64,000 nt of DNA, taken from assembly GCF_047948215.1 (NCBI RefSeq), contig NC_134456.1:195870034-195934033 (forward strand), in the 5' to 3' direction. Below, piece after piece: positions 1-10,622 of this stretch. Positions within the stretch are counted from its first letter, which is position 1, and every line of letters starts with the position of its first letter. The position numbers were made by a program, and so were the translations under genes. The notes beneath the pieces were generated by a model, which saw only the letters and a list, made by a program, of their open reading frames with translations, searched no databases and was not told the origin of the DNA. This stretch comes from Lycorma delicatula. Its lineage: Eukaryota > Arthropoda > Insecta > Hemiptera > Fulgoridae.

Positions 1-329
1 TCTGCTCTTGTAAAGTTGTATCGATTGCTAAAATGATTTGTTTTGAAAAATAAATGTTGTCTTTCCGAGTTGTCCCTCAGTAATTCATGATCTCAAGTTC
101 GAAAAACACGGTTAGTGTTTGATTTATTCACTTAACGGTTTCTTTGTAATAATTAGAAAACATTTTATTTCATTATTAAACCAAAATGTTGCATTATTTT
201 AATTTTCGTGAAACAAATTGAAAACAAAACCACAACACTTATGCTTTTATATACAAAACGCCCGTATTTCAATTTTTTTGACATATCCTCCAAGCTGCTT
301 TATGAATAAGCGCAAGTTTAGGTGTGTGA
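1..329. other. AT-rich flank, no gene seen
   Basis: AT-rich sequence without an ORF of recognisable content. It ends where coding-like composition begins at about 330. A short direct duplication (GATCATCCTATG, at about 334-345 and 351-361) lies at the junction with the retrotransposon that follows, as is common at a 5'-truncated insertion. Confidence 0.5.
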
Positions 330-2069
330 AGATGATCATCCTATGAAGAAGATCATCCTATGGCTGCAGTATATGAACATCGTGCTACCTATTCCAGACC
401 AACCGGAATTAGGTACCACGAATTAAGAAGAAAATATGAAATTGCTATACCAGAGACACTAGCAATTTCTACTAGAGAAATACCGCCATGGCTCTTGCCA
501 GCGGTAAATACAAGTTTGGATCTCTCTCAAGGAGAAATAAAAAAGAAACCAGCAGTGATCATCCAGCAGGAATTTTTAGCACCCGTCAGTAGTTACGAAG
601 AACATATTAGAATTTATACTGACGGTTCTAAAACAGAACATGGTGTTGGATGCTCGATATATGTAAATGAAGAAGCCCACTCTTGGAGACTGCCAGATGT
701 GGCCAGTGTCTACACGGCAGAACTCACTGCAATTCAGCAAGCTCTTCGCTACACTGAACACTATTGCGAAGAGAGAGTGCTAATATGTTCCGATTCATTA
801 AGTGCACTCGTCGCAATTCGGAACAAGAACATTAAGGATGTCCTAATTGCAAACATCCTGTCCATTTTATACGTACTAAAACAACGAGGACAGCGATGCG
901 TATTTGTATGGACTCCAGGGCATGCTGGTATTACAGGTAATGAAATCGCAGACGAAGCTGCCAGAAAGGCAACAGTCTGCGATGATTTGGATGCATTTCC
1001 TGTAAGAGTGGCAGATGTTAAAAACCGTCTAACAAACATAGTAAGAAACAAGTGGAACGCTGAATGGAGGAGTTTAAATACAAAATTAAACTCAGTTAAA
1101 ACTTCTCCTTATAAATGGAAAAGCGACTTGCCGAAAAGTTGACTCGCCGTGAACAAGTAGCGGTGACCAGACTTAGAATCGGTCACACGCGATTAACAAA
1201 TTTATATTTGTTAACCGGCGAAGTGAGACCAATGTGCGGTGTTTGTAATAAAACACTGACAATCAAGCATCTAATAGAAGAGTGTACCATATATGAGGAC
1301 CTCAGAAAGAGGTTCCGTCTTACAAATAATATTAGTGTTGACCTGGATAATGGAAATGAAGAAAATATAGTTGCATTTTTACACGCCAGTGGACTTTTTA
1401 AAAGTGTATAAAATGGAAGTTTAAAGCTGTGGTAAGAGATACTCTAAGCGGTAGTTTTATATATACATATAAGGGAGTCTCGAAGCGTGCCACGTATAGT
1501 GACGGGAGGTAGCTCTCTTGCCTAGGCCATTTTGGCTCACCTGCATTCAAGAGCAGTGAGTCGGGGTGTGTCCGATGATGGCATGGGGGACCCTCAAGGG
1601 TGGATTGAGGGCGCGAGGCTATGGGTGTACGCCGTGCATGCCTATGGCCTGATATAAGAAGGATTCAACTGCCACGGCACCCTGGCACGACTGATATACT
1701 GCTCAACGGCGGTTCTGGTCGCCCCGAGGGTGCTTAAGCAAACTATAAATGAGACTTCGTAGAAGAAAGAAAGATATGGTATTGATTAGTTTAATTTTAA
1801 TTTTAAGTTCATGGTCTTTTGAGAACCTATCTCAAATTTTAATATTGGGGCCCTTTACACCCCGTAAGTGTTTGTGATTGTCCTTGTCCTTCATGTTTTA
1901 GTGTTTATTGTGAAGTTTGTGTTTTTAAATAAAATGTAAGGGCCCTTTACACCCTTACATATGACGATCCTGATGGAGATAATAATTTCTTTTAAAGAAT
2001 GTGACGAGGGCTAATGACCTTAGCAGTCGATGCCCGTAAAAATTCACATAAAAAAAAAAAAAAAAAAAA
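330..2069 (+). mobile_element. 5'-truncated I/R1-like non-LTR retrotransposon
   Basis: This is the 3' part of a non-LTR retrotransposon: an RNase H domain, a C-terminal zinc finger, a GC-richer 3' UTR of about 640 bases and a poly(A) tract at 2050-2069. No reverse transcriptase or endonuclease lies upstream, so the copy is 5'-truncated, the usual result of incomplete target-primed reverse transcription. RNase H followed by a CCHC finger is typical of the I/Loa/R1 group and is absent from jockey. The 3' UTR carries the motif GGGCCCTTTACACCC twice (1848-1862 and 1940-1954), an AATAAA at 1928-1933, and a hairpin with arms ATGTAAGGG/CCCTTACAT (1934-1942/1952-1960). The clade is inferred from domain order. 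The 5' boundary is approximate and no target-site duplication was found. Confidence 0.88.
345..1411 (+). pseudogene. Retrotransposon ORF2 C-terminus: RNase H plus CCHC finger, frameshifted
   Basis: The RNase H domain would degrade the RNA strand of the RNA/DNA hybrid after reverse transcription. Counting from the ATG at 360, the RNase HI acidic set is visible: D88 (YTDGS), E121 (TAEL), D145 (CSDS) and D198 (IADEA), plus H188 (TPGHAG). The first frame stops at 1142. The protein resumes in another frame within the ORF starting at 1115, with LTRREQVAVTRLRIGHTRL and then a CX2CX7HX4C finger (C41, C44, H52, C57 of that frame) that commonly follows RNase H in I/R1-type pol proteins. One frameshift near 1100-1145 therefore breaks the gene. 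All RNase H residues are kept, so decay is recent. The ATG at 360 is internal to the ancestral protein and is not a true start. Confidence 0.9.
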
Positions 2070-4617
2070 TTAACAAAAGATAAACAAAGCTAAATGAAAA
2101 TTGGTACGCGTCCTTTAGCCGGCCAAAACCGAAAAAAAATAGTCATCAATATAAGACCTAACTTGGTACCGGTTACTGTCGTTCAGTAAAAATTCCGTTA
2201 CACTACTGTGTCTTTAAATCAACAAAAATAGGTTAAAACAATGTTTAAATGAACTTTTTTATATTTTTGATCGGTCATTATCTCTTAATATTAATAATTT
2301 TAAATCCTTTTCTTAAATTTTTCGATGAATTATTCTTATTTAGGTTACGAAAATATGTAAAAGTTTATTTTTCTCTTGCTAAGGTTTTAGTCATTTTTTA
2401 ATCAATCTTTATTTAAAGTACAGGCGTGATAAACCTGTACTTTATTATCCTCTCCTCTTAAAAACAGTGGTTTACAAATTTTACACCCTTTTAATATTTC
2501 GAGCTATCGACATTTCTGTAATTTTTCTTATTAGAGAAAAATATCTTCTTAAAAATTATGTTGGATGCTTATTTTAGTTTCTTAATTTTCAATTGTAAAT
2601 TAATTAGGCTGGTCTCTTCAGTAAGGATGATCAATCTAGATATTAATTTACAAATTTAATGTAACCAAAATTAATTATTATAACGAGAACGATAAGAGTC
2701 CTTTTGCAGAAATAATGTAATAATTTATAAATGATCCTTATTAATCGTATATGAAATATTTTCATACTTCTGAAACAAGTTGTACACAGATTTAAAAATC
2801 ACAATAAAATTTTTTTAACCTAAATTATGGCCGGGACTGTACATAAGCTAAAAAATTATTTTAACAATGAGTTCCTTTTTAGATAAGAAGTATGCATTAC
2901 TAGATAAACATTACTATCTGATTCATTAAGGTAGACGACATATGCACAACTACTACCATGCACGCACTAATCGTGCCAGTATCGTTTCTAATTTGGCAAA
3001 CATTCTTTAATGGTGTTCTTTTGTTCAACTTTCTTACAGCATTTGGGCGTGTGTGTTTTGTTTTGTACAGCATTTATGATACGAGATTTTTTTTTGTGGT
3101 CGAACTTCTGTATACTATAAATTACTTTAAGTTTCAATCTCGTAATGTTTCTACGTACTAGTATCCTATCTTAGTTTTGTAATTTTGGAAAATATAGATA
3201 GTAATAGCTATTTTTTTTTCGTGACTATAATTTGTATTTTTTAGATAATATTTCATTATATAAAAAATAAAAATATTTTTAGTGTACTATTAACAGTCAG
3301 AGTTTTATAATGGTCTACACGATTATAAACGACAGTAAAATAAACTTTTCAACAAACTAAAAACGTTATCGAAAAACCAGCCATAAATTTAAAAAAATAT
3401 ATTTATTGAATTCGTCTTCTTATAGTAGCGCAAAATAAAAAATTAAAAAAAAAACATAATAACCATTTATTTGATGGCAACTGGTAGAGAAATTCAAAGA
3501 CAAATTAAAGAAATGTTTTTTTTTTTTAATTAAATTTTTAATTAGGTTTTATTTTTTATAAAATTCATTTTATTTTAAACTTTTAAATATTATTTTTATT
3601 TAAATTACATTCTACAAGAACACCACACTTATGAAAAAACCTTTCACAAGAAAACACAGACTTAATAATAATACAAAGTTTGGTTGTTAGAGTGAAGTTT
3701 CATCCAGTTGATTTAATTTACAATTTTTTTAAAATAAAAACTAAAATATTTTCATCTTTATGTGCTATTTATTATCTTTATTATCATTCTGATAAAATTT
3801 AAAAATTGTGCCTACTCTTATTTCTTAGAGAGAAAACAAAGTTCACACCGATATGTTGGATTCATAAAAGTAACAAAAAAGTTATAATAAATAATTATTA
3901 TAATTTATATTTTCAAGGGGATATTACTTTCCCCCAACGCATTAAAGATTTAATCTGCTCTCACCTCGATAGTATTTTATTAGAAAGAAAAAGAATTATA
4001 AAAAATTCACAGTAACATCTACAATTACAGTGGTAAAAGTAAACAAATCTTTACAATATTAAACAAATAAAATAATCAGATTTATTCAGCGAGAAACATA
4101 AAAAAATGAGAAGAAAAAGTTTTGTTACAAAAGGTGGATAAACTATGCAGATCAAGTTTAACATAAACTAGACTAATACCTGGGGCTCATTTAGGTCATG
4201 CATGATGAACACTTAATATATGTGGGCCGAGTAATTAACTCGACTTCTTTGTGATTGAAGAATGATTTTCTTGGACTTCTTTATGATTGAAGAATGATTT
4301 TCTTGGAATGAGGCGTAGGAATATTTTATTTGTAATTCATGATTCAGTGAAGTCTGAAACTTTACCATTCCGATGGCGTTCTCAGTTTCGTTTATATTAG
4401 TGCTTCTTCAGTGTGATTGACTTTGAAGAAAGGAATGGTCAGCTCATTAGAAATGAATTGTGGATGTTTACTATTTACGCTAAGACATTCTAAAGTTTGT
4501 TATTAAATTAGTTTGATTTCCTAGTTTCATAGTTTTGTAATATTCTTCACTCAGAATTATCAAAATTATTGTTTTAATTTATATTAATTTTTTTAAGCAT
4601 GGGCCGTTGGTATAAGT
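2070..4617. other. AT-rich noncoding DNA, no gene seen
   Basis: Very AT-rich with many homopolymer runs. The short ORFs (for example about 2958-3161 and 3806-4015) have no recognisable domain and the biased composition of random AT-rich sequence. A short direct repeat of about 30 bases (CTTCTTTGTGATTGAAGAAT and a near copy) lies at about 4243-4302. Nothing else is supported. Confidence 0.5.
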
Positions 4618-4667
4618 ATATAATTATAGTTAATATACAAAAAACCACTTACCAACAATTAAATTAG

Positions 4668-4712
4668 ACCCGTTCAAGCGCTTTTGGGATTAAATTCCAT
4701 CTTCAGGAACAT
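4668..4712 (-). ncRNA. Hammerhead-like motif, left arm, core-mutated
   Basis: On the minus strand this arm repeats the right-arm motif. CTGAAGA is at 4706-4700, followed by a stem-II-like hairpin, but GAAA is AAAA (the invariant G12 is lost) and the base of stem I no longer pairs. It is a degraded copy, predicted inactive. Confidence 0.4.
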
Positions 4713-4886
4713 AGCAGTTGGTCGTCATATGTTTTAAAATTACGTATATACTAAATTAACAGGACATTTACGTTGACATAATTTTAAAACATGTGGCGAT
4801 CAACTGTTATGTTATATGCAAATATCAATATTTTCTTACAGCTTACTGTGAAGTTTTAATTAATGTTATAAATAGGACGAATGTGA

Positions 4887-4938
4887 GAGTTCCTGAAGAT
4901 GGAATTTAATTCCGAAATCGCTTGAACGCGTCGAATTC
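4887..4938 (+). ncRNA. Hammerhead-like ribozyme motif, right arm
   Basis: Stem I has 6 bp (4887-4892 with 4933-4938, one G-U pair). Core box CTGAAGA is at 4893-4899, where the fifth base is free to vary in hammerheads. Stem II has 5 bp (4901-4905 with 4909-4913, loop TTA). GAAA is at 4914-4917. Stem III pairs A4917-U4931, C4919-G4930, G4920-C4929 and C4921-G4928. The predicted cleavage triplet GUC is at 4930-4932. Two departures from consensus are visible: an extra U at 4900 between A9 and stem II, and a bulged U at 4918. Activity is therefore uncertain. Confidence 0.45.
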
Positions 4939-4985
4939 AATTGTTGGTAAGCGGTTTTTTGTTTAACTATAGTTATATTGTTCTA

Positions 4986-7299
4986 ATACTTTAATGAAAA
5001 AGTTTAATTCAATTAAGAAAAAGTTTACACCCACATTTTTTAATTAGTTAACATTTTATCCACAATCCTATTTTAATTTTTTTGTGAGAAAGAACTGACT
5101 AATTTAATCTCTTCGTTACTCCATAGTCCTCTTAAATCGCTATTTTTTTTATACATTTTTTTTCGGTTTTCATCATCAGGCTCTTAAAATTTGTTTTTAT
5201 TTGTATTCAATTGTTGTGCAAGATGCGCTTAAATATTTAAGGGTATTTGTCTTAAGGAAATAACTTAAGGGATTAAATACTTAAGGAAATTTGTCTTCTT
5301 GTAAAAAGTATAGAATATTTTTTTACCAGAAGACGAATTTCCCAAAAAAATTTCGAACTTTTTTTACAAAGATTACTGAAAATTTCACTTAATTTTATGA
5401 CCTATTTAGTGTTACATACAAGTCATTAAAACTAAGAAAAATAAAAGATCTTTTTTTTTTTTTGAAAACGTATGTCATCTATTTTGACCCTTCAGTAGTA
5501 CTCTAAGAAATTTTTAATATTCCAATCTGAGGTGTAATGAAGTGTCCCTTATAAAGCTCATGTTACTCTTTACGGTGACCACGAGTGAGACAAAAATGAT
5601 TCTTTTTCTATTATGATTACATCATCATGGAAACATATTTAAACGGTGTAACTAGAAGGGTAATAGCGTCCATGTGTATGTGTACGTTATATACTCGTAT
5701 ATGTAAATTTATAACGTAATAGATTGTAATGGTATATATTTAACGACTGTGCTTTGCTAAAGATATATATTTTATGCTATATTAAATAATGGGAGATAAA
5801 ATATAAATGAAATAAATAAGTTAATGGAAAATATAGAAAACAGTTTCAAAAAATAAAAAATAATTTTACGTCAGTTAGTGTTATTTGAGGGGTGGGTGAA
5901 AGAAGCGGGCTGGTGTGCTATCGATTAGATTGTTGAAATGACTGTACCTTATCAGTATCTATCCATCCTACCAAGATACAATCTATCGCACGGTGAGCTT
6001 ATCTTGTACATTCAGTGCAGCAAGTTTTTACCTCTCAAGGACATCTGATCTACACAAACACCAGTACATTCCCAATGCCTGGGAAAGGAAGAAAATATTT
6101 GCTATATAGAACAAACGTATAATTTAAAAGTTTCTCTTTATAAAAATTAATGCTATACATGAAAAGTAATGAACGGTTACCGTTATATTTTTCATACACC
6201 ATAAATCATAAATTGATTGGAGTTCTTCTGTTCGATTGATTTTTCTTTTCATGAGTGTTACAGATTCTGTAAATATTCTATGAAATATTTTATGTAAAAA
6301 TATTAAAAATCATAAAAAAAAAACAGTAACTTAAAATATTGTACCTATTTCATTAATGTAAATTTTACTATCCGTGAGAACAACTGTGTATTTTATTAAG
6401 TTAACAAAGAAATAATTTAAAAATTGTGGATGGAAGCAAAAGATTTATGTCTTACAGATACATACACACTCACGCTCATATATACTCGTTTGTCGGTACG
6501 CATGCACATGCGCGCACCGCAGCAATAAAAAATAATAACAGTTCGCTATGATTTTTTTTATTGCTTACGTGATATTTATTTAGATGGGTTAAATACGAAT
6601 AAACGTTGTTTGTAAAAGCGTGGACAGAGCCTAGCCAGCCGTGACTTCAAAACGATCATTCCATTGATAGAATATGCCAAGGCTAATGTATTTTACATAC
6701 CATTTCTAATTAACAGCTTTTAACATTATCATTCTTTACAAATAAATTTTATTACTTCTTTCTTAATCAGAAATTATGTGTTATTTCATATAGAGATACT
6801 GCTACTCTATATATTTTATTGTGCTTGTGTTTTTAAGAAAATTAATTTATAGTAAATGAAATATACATTGTTTTTTTTTATAATTTCATAATTTCCAGTA
6901 CTTATTATATTGAGATAAATCATCAAATACGGGTAAAATCCGGAAGCTTGAGGATGAAAGACTTAGGTGATCACCTTGCCACGGAAATAACCAATTGACT
7001 GGTTTAATGGTTGTGTAACGCTTTCCTAATAGTATTTTTTAAGACTACTTACTGAGGAATGAAAAGTGTTTTTTATAAAGTTTATCATATATATATTTAT
7101 TTTAATTTTATCTAATCTACCTTCAAAAAAATTGAACCAATTTAATAAAGTTTGTAAAAGTAGTCTGTATGTCTTTATTGGAAGAAAATAGATTCTTTAG
7201 AGAAGAAATTTCTGAACAAGATTGGCCACTATATTGAAAAATAAATTACCAGAACCCTTCACTGATTTCAGTTTGCGATTATGTTTCTTTCTGTTAATT
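4986..7299. other. AT-rich noncoding DNA with one GC-richer patch
   Basis: No gene seen. The segment is AT-rich apart from the patch at about 5880-6080, listed separately, and a short GC-richer stretch near 6455-6530. There are several poly(T) runs. Confidence 0.45.
5880..6080. promoter_or_regulatory. GC-richer patch with GATA-type motifs (candidate regulatory DNA)
   Basis: An island of more balanced composition in AT-rich surroundings. GATA-factor-type sites are visible as CTTATC at about 5949 and 5999, with CTATC nearby at about 5918, 5957 and 5983. There is no ORF and no transposon similarity that I recognise. A regulatory role is inferred only from composition and clustered motifs. Confidence 0.2.
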
Positions 7300-7760
7300 A
7301 CTTCTTTGTACGAAGTAAAGAAAGTATTGTGACTGCGAAAAATTTCATTTTTCAGATTTCAACGGAAATATCCATTTCGACCATCCCTGAATCCATTTTG
7401 ACTAGTTTCGACGTGACGTCTGTACATACGTATGTGCTATGAATCTCAAATAACAAAAACGATTAGCCGTAGGATGTTGAAATTTTGGATTTAGGACTGT
7501 AGTAACATCTAGTTGTACACCTCCCCTTTCGATTTCAATTGACTGAACCAAAAGTGTTCAAAAAAGCCCGAAAGTTTGGATTTTGGACTTTTTCTTAACT
7601 GCAGTAATAAGTTCTCATTTAGAGCTTATCGTACTTGTTTTCATTGTTTCCAGACTTATAGATAAATCAAATTTTAATTAATGAAATATTTGGATCTTAG
7701 GGAAAGGCATATCGATTCGAATCAAACTTTATCACCTTTTTCTTTTTTTTTTTTTTAACT
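7300..7760. repeat. Probable dispersed repeat, family not identified
   Basis: This stretch has more even composition than its flanks and begins with an imperfect palindrome around TTTGTACGAAGTAAAG. Its wording (for example ACGATTAGCCGTAGGATG) resembles a noncoding sequence repeated in insect genomes, but I cannot name the family and there is no second copy in this window. No ORF is present. Confidence 0.35.
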
Positions 7761-9939
7761 TTCTTTTTAATTTAAATATAATTTATTAATAATTATTAAG
7801 CTCTGATTGTAACATTTTTTACAATAAATAATAATTCAATTATAACAATAAAAATACATGAAAATATCAAAAGTTATTGATGAAATAACATTTTATGTAC
7901 ATTAAAAAAAAAAAAAAAATGTGTATATGTAATTTAATAGGCGTACAAGGAAGTTATATGGTGTCCACATCAGATTTATTTACGGTAAAAATAATTTATT
8001 AGAATATATTAGGTTTATTGAAAAAATATCTTAGTTTTACTGTCACCAACCACCAATCTCTATCTTTGTTAAACACTGCAGATATAAAATTTATTCGTGC
8101 TACACAGCCGACTGAGTAGTTTGTTACATATATGAGCACAATATTAACTTTAGACATAATATTTTTAATAAACTTAATACTAAATATTCCAATAAATTCG
8201 AATTGGAAATTGAATGAGAAAATTGGATGAGAAAATAATGTTATACCTCGGGTGCAACCGACGCACAAAGATAGTTGTCCGCTGGGTGTTTCTATTGTAT
8301 TCATTGTATTGTTATACGTGTCCAAATATTATTGTAACATGTTATTATTATGTCCAGTTTTGCCCTGTGTATGTCAGTTCAGTTTTTTAATGGTATTAAT
8401 ACACTTTAGCTCATTCTGTACATAAATATCTAATGCTGTGATACGTGGTATATAATGAAAAGTAACTATATAATAAAATTCGTTTTAAATATTTGTAAAT
8501 ATTTAATTTCTTTCAGTAAAGAATGCTTTTAGTAGAAAATATTCATACAAAATTCTCTACGAAATTAAAATTAAAAAGTTTTTCATTTCAAATTGTAGAT
8601 TACATTTGCTCATAACAATTTTGCTGACTAATACAATGTTACATACTTTAAGATATGAATCATATTTGACTTTATTCAAGAAACACTGTTGCGTGCTGTA
8701 ATATAAACTGTAGTCAATTTTTCTTTTATTTTTAATCACTTAAATATACGTATGTACTCCCAACGAAATCTAATTAAAAGTAATAATAATATAATAATAA
8801 GTAATAATTTTAATTATTTTTTGTTTATTTATTATAATGATAAAATAAGTAAGTATTGTTTAAAAAAAAAATTAACAAGAATTAAAGATAAATAATTAAA
8901 CATGCTTTATTCATTATTAAACAGTTATCGCCAATTGTTCTAAAAAAATAAAATATAAGATATAAATTCAACAACCAGTTTTAAAAGTAATAAAAAAAGT
9001 TTACTCATATTTATAAAATATAAACGAAAAACAAAAATAAAAAATCTATCTATGATTTGTCCAGGCAGACAACTAAGGCGAACAACTAAGTCTAGGCAGA
9101 TAACAAAAATGACAAGTTTCGTATTTTTATGTTTATCTTTTTAACTTCTGATAATTATTATTGAAATGCGCATTTACTGATTAAATTTTATTGTGTGAAT
9201 TAAGTGTAATTAAGAGTTAAAACAAGTTAAATGATCTTATATACGTGTAATTAATGTTGTCATTTTGTCGTTCTGATGTTAAGATTTCTTTGTTGTACAG
9301 TTTTTAAGATAATTATTAAACATACGAAAAAGCTAGAACAGGTTTTCCTGTTAACCTTGTCCGGTATTAGGGTATTAGGTGAAACAGAATACAATTAGCC
9401 CACTTTATTATAACCATAACTTAATTTGAGAAATAATGTTTGTATTAAGCCAATCGATAATTAAGTATTCAAGAATGTTGTTTTACTAAACAAAGAGTAT
9501 TTTTTGGAAAAATATAATGATTAATGAGTGTTCTATAAGGGAATGGTACCGTATATAAGTTTCTATTTGTAATTTGTGGAACATAAATTGTAGTTTGTGG
9601 ATATGTACGAAACGTATGGAACTAACCTTCCTTTTTCATGTTCTTATTTTCTTCAATATTACTTTCTCCATGCCCATCTTAATACCACCGTCTCTTTCTC
9701 TTTTTATATACGCATCATATCGAAAATTCTTATTAAGATTTCAGATACGAATCTAACAGAAAGAAATATATATAATTTTATATTTCAAATGTCATTTTTT
9801 AATATCTAAACACACAGATAGGATGGTTTTGAAGTTTTATAGGAATAATGGTTTATAAGACAAGGTTGTTGCCAGACTGTTGTGCGAGAGAGAGCTGGTG
9901 AATATGCCGTGAGGGGGGTGAGTATATGGTACGGGAAAG
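7761..9939. other. AT-rich noncoding DNA, no gene seen
   Basis: Poly(T)/poly(A) runs (for example 7739-7756 and 7903-7919) and AT-rich sequence. The ORFs at about 7999-8325, 8557-8739 and 9574-9809 show no domain and have the composition of chance AT-rich frames. Confidence 0.45.
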
Positions 9940-10210
9940 GCAGAGTAGAGGAATAAGATACGATCTGGTGCCTAGCCCAGGCTAGTTATAGAGATAACAT
10001 CTGAATAAGGCTTAGCGTCCAAATATCCAGGCTGATGCCCACACACAGATAATAAGCGTGGGGGGATTGTTGCCTTAGTAACCGCTTATCATGGCTATCA
10101 ATCAGCTTATCAGCTCACGAGTTACTTTCAGTTATGGCGGCCCTGCCTGCCGCTCCGCGCACTCGTGTACAGTTCCAATCCCTTCATGCCAACAGTTATC
10201 AACCTTACTT
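9940..10210. promoter_or_regulatory. GC-rich island with GATA motifs and an X-box-like site
   Basis: This patch contains several GATA-type motifs: AGATAACA at about 9991, CAGATAATAAG at about 10046, GCTTATCA at about 10084, and CAGCTTATCAG at 10103-10113. It also holds a 14-base match to the RFX X-box consensus (GTTGCC-TT-AGTAAC, 10069-10082), 8 bases before an ATG at 10091. The ORF from that ATG (10091-10306) has no recognisable domain. A host enhancer or promoter is the favoured reading, but it rests on motifs alone. Confidence 0.3.
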
Positions 10211-10562
10211 TATTTAACTGTTTTATTAGAAATTTTGTTAGGTATAATAAATATAATGCCTTATAAATACAAAAGTTCTACGATTAAAATTTCATCTAAC
10301 CTTTAAATATGTTCATTTTAAATTGATTGTTCAGATTGTAAGAGAAAATCAATAAAAAAATTAAGTGGCCTTTTATTACCAAACCTATTAACGATCAGTG
10401 AATTTGTTTCTGTGTTCTTATTAGTCTTTTCTGATTTATTTTGTGTATAGTACAATGATAGCACTTTCAACTGACTTTTTACTGAGTGAAGTAAGATCTG
10501 AAACAAGTAGGTCATCGGCATATTATTTAATTTATGTGTAATTTGATGTTTGACTTTATGTG

Positions 10563-10584
10563 ACACACACACACACACACACAA

Positions 10585-10618
<34 letters not shown>
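10563..10618. repeat. Inverted CA/GT microsatellite (self-complementary)
   Basis: An (AC)n run at 10563-10583, the six-base spacer AAGATT, then a (GT)n run at 10589-10618. The two halves are complementary, so the array can fold into a hairpin or cruciform of about 20 bp. Confidence 0.95.

Positions 10619-10619
<1 letters not shown>

Positions 10620-10622
<3 letters not shown>

Larger units (their letters stand above)
4618..4985. mobile_element. Foldback (long inverted repeat) element with two opposed hammerhead-like motifs
   Basis: The outer arms, about 4621-4712 and 4888-4980, are imperfect reverse complements and include the shared 13-mer CTTACCAACAATT. The inversion continues inward: about 4706-4742 pairs with about 4770-4813, while a stretch of about 75 bases (4814-4888) on the right is unpaired, so one arm has an insertion or the other a deletion. 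There is no ORF. Each arm holds a CTGAAGA-hairpin-(G)AAA motif, in opposite orientations. A second short element at 30733-30875 has the same 13-mer arm. Hammerhead ribozymes are known in the terminal repeats of Penelope-like elements, which can be arranged in inverted order. That origin is an inference here, because no Penelope-type reverse transcriptase is present. Confidence 0.7.

Noticed and set aside
10091..10306. ORF with an ATG 8 bases after an X-box-like site
   Set aside because: The peptide has no recognisable domain and its second half is AT-rich noise. It is kept only as part of a regulatory candidate.
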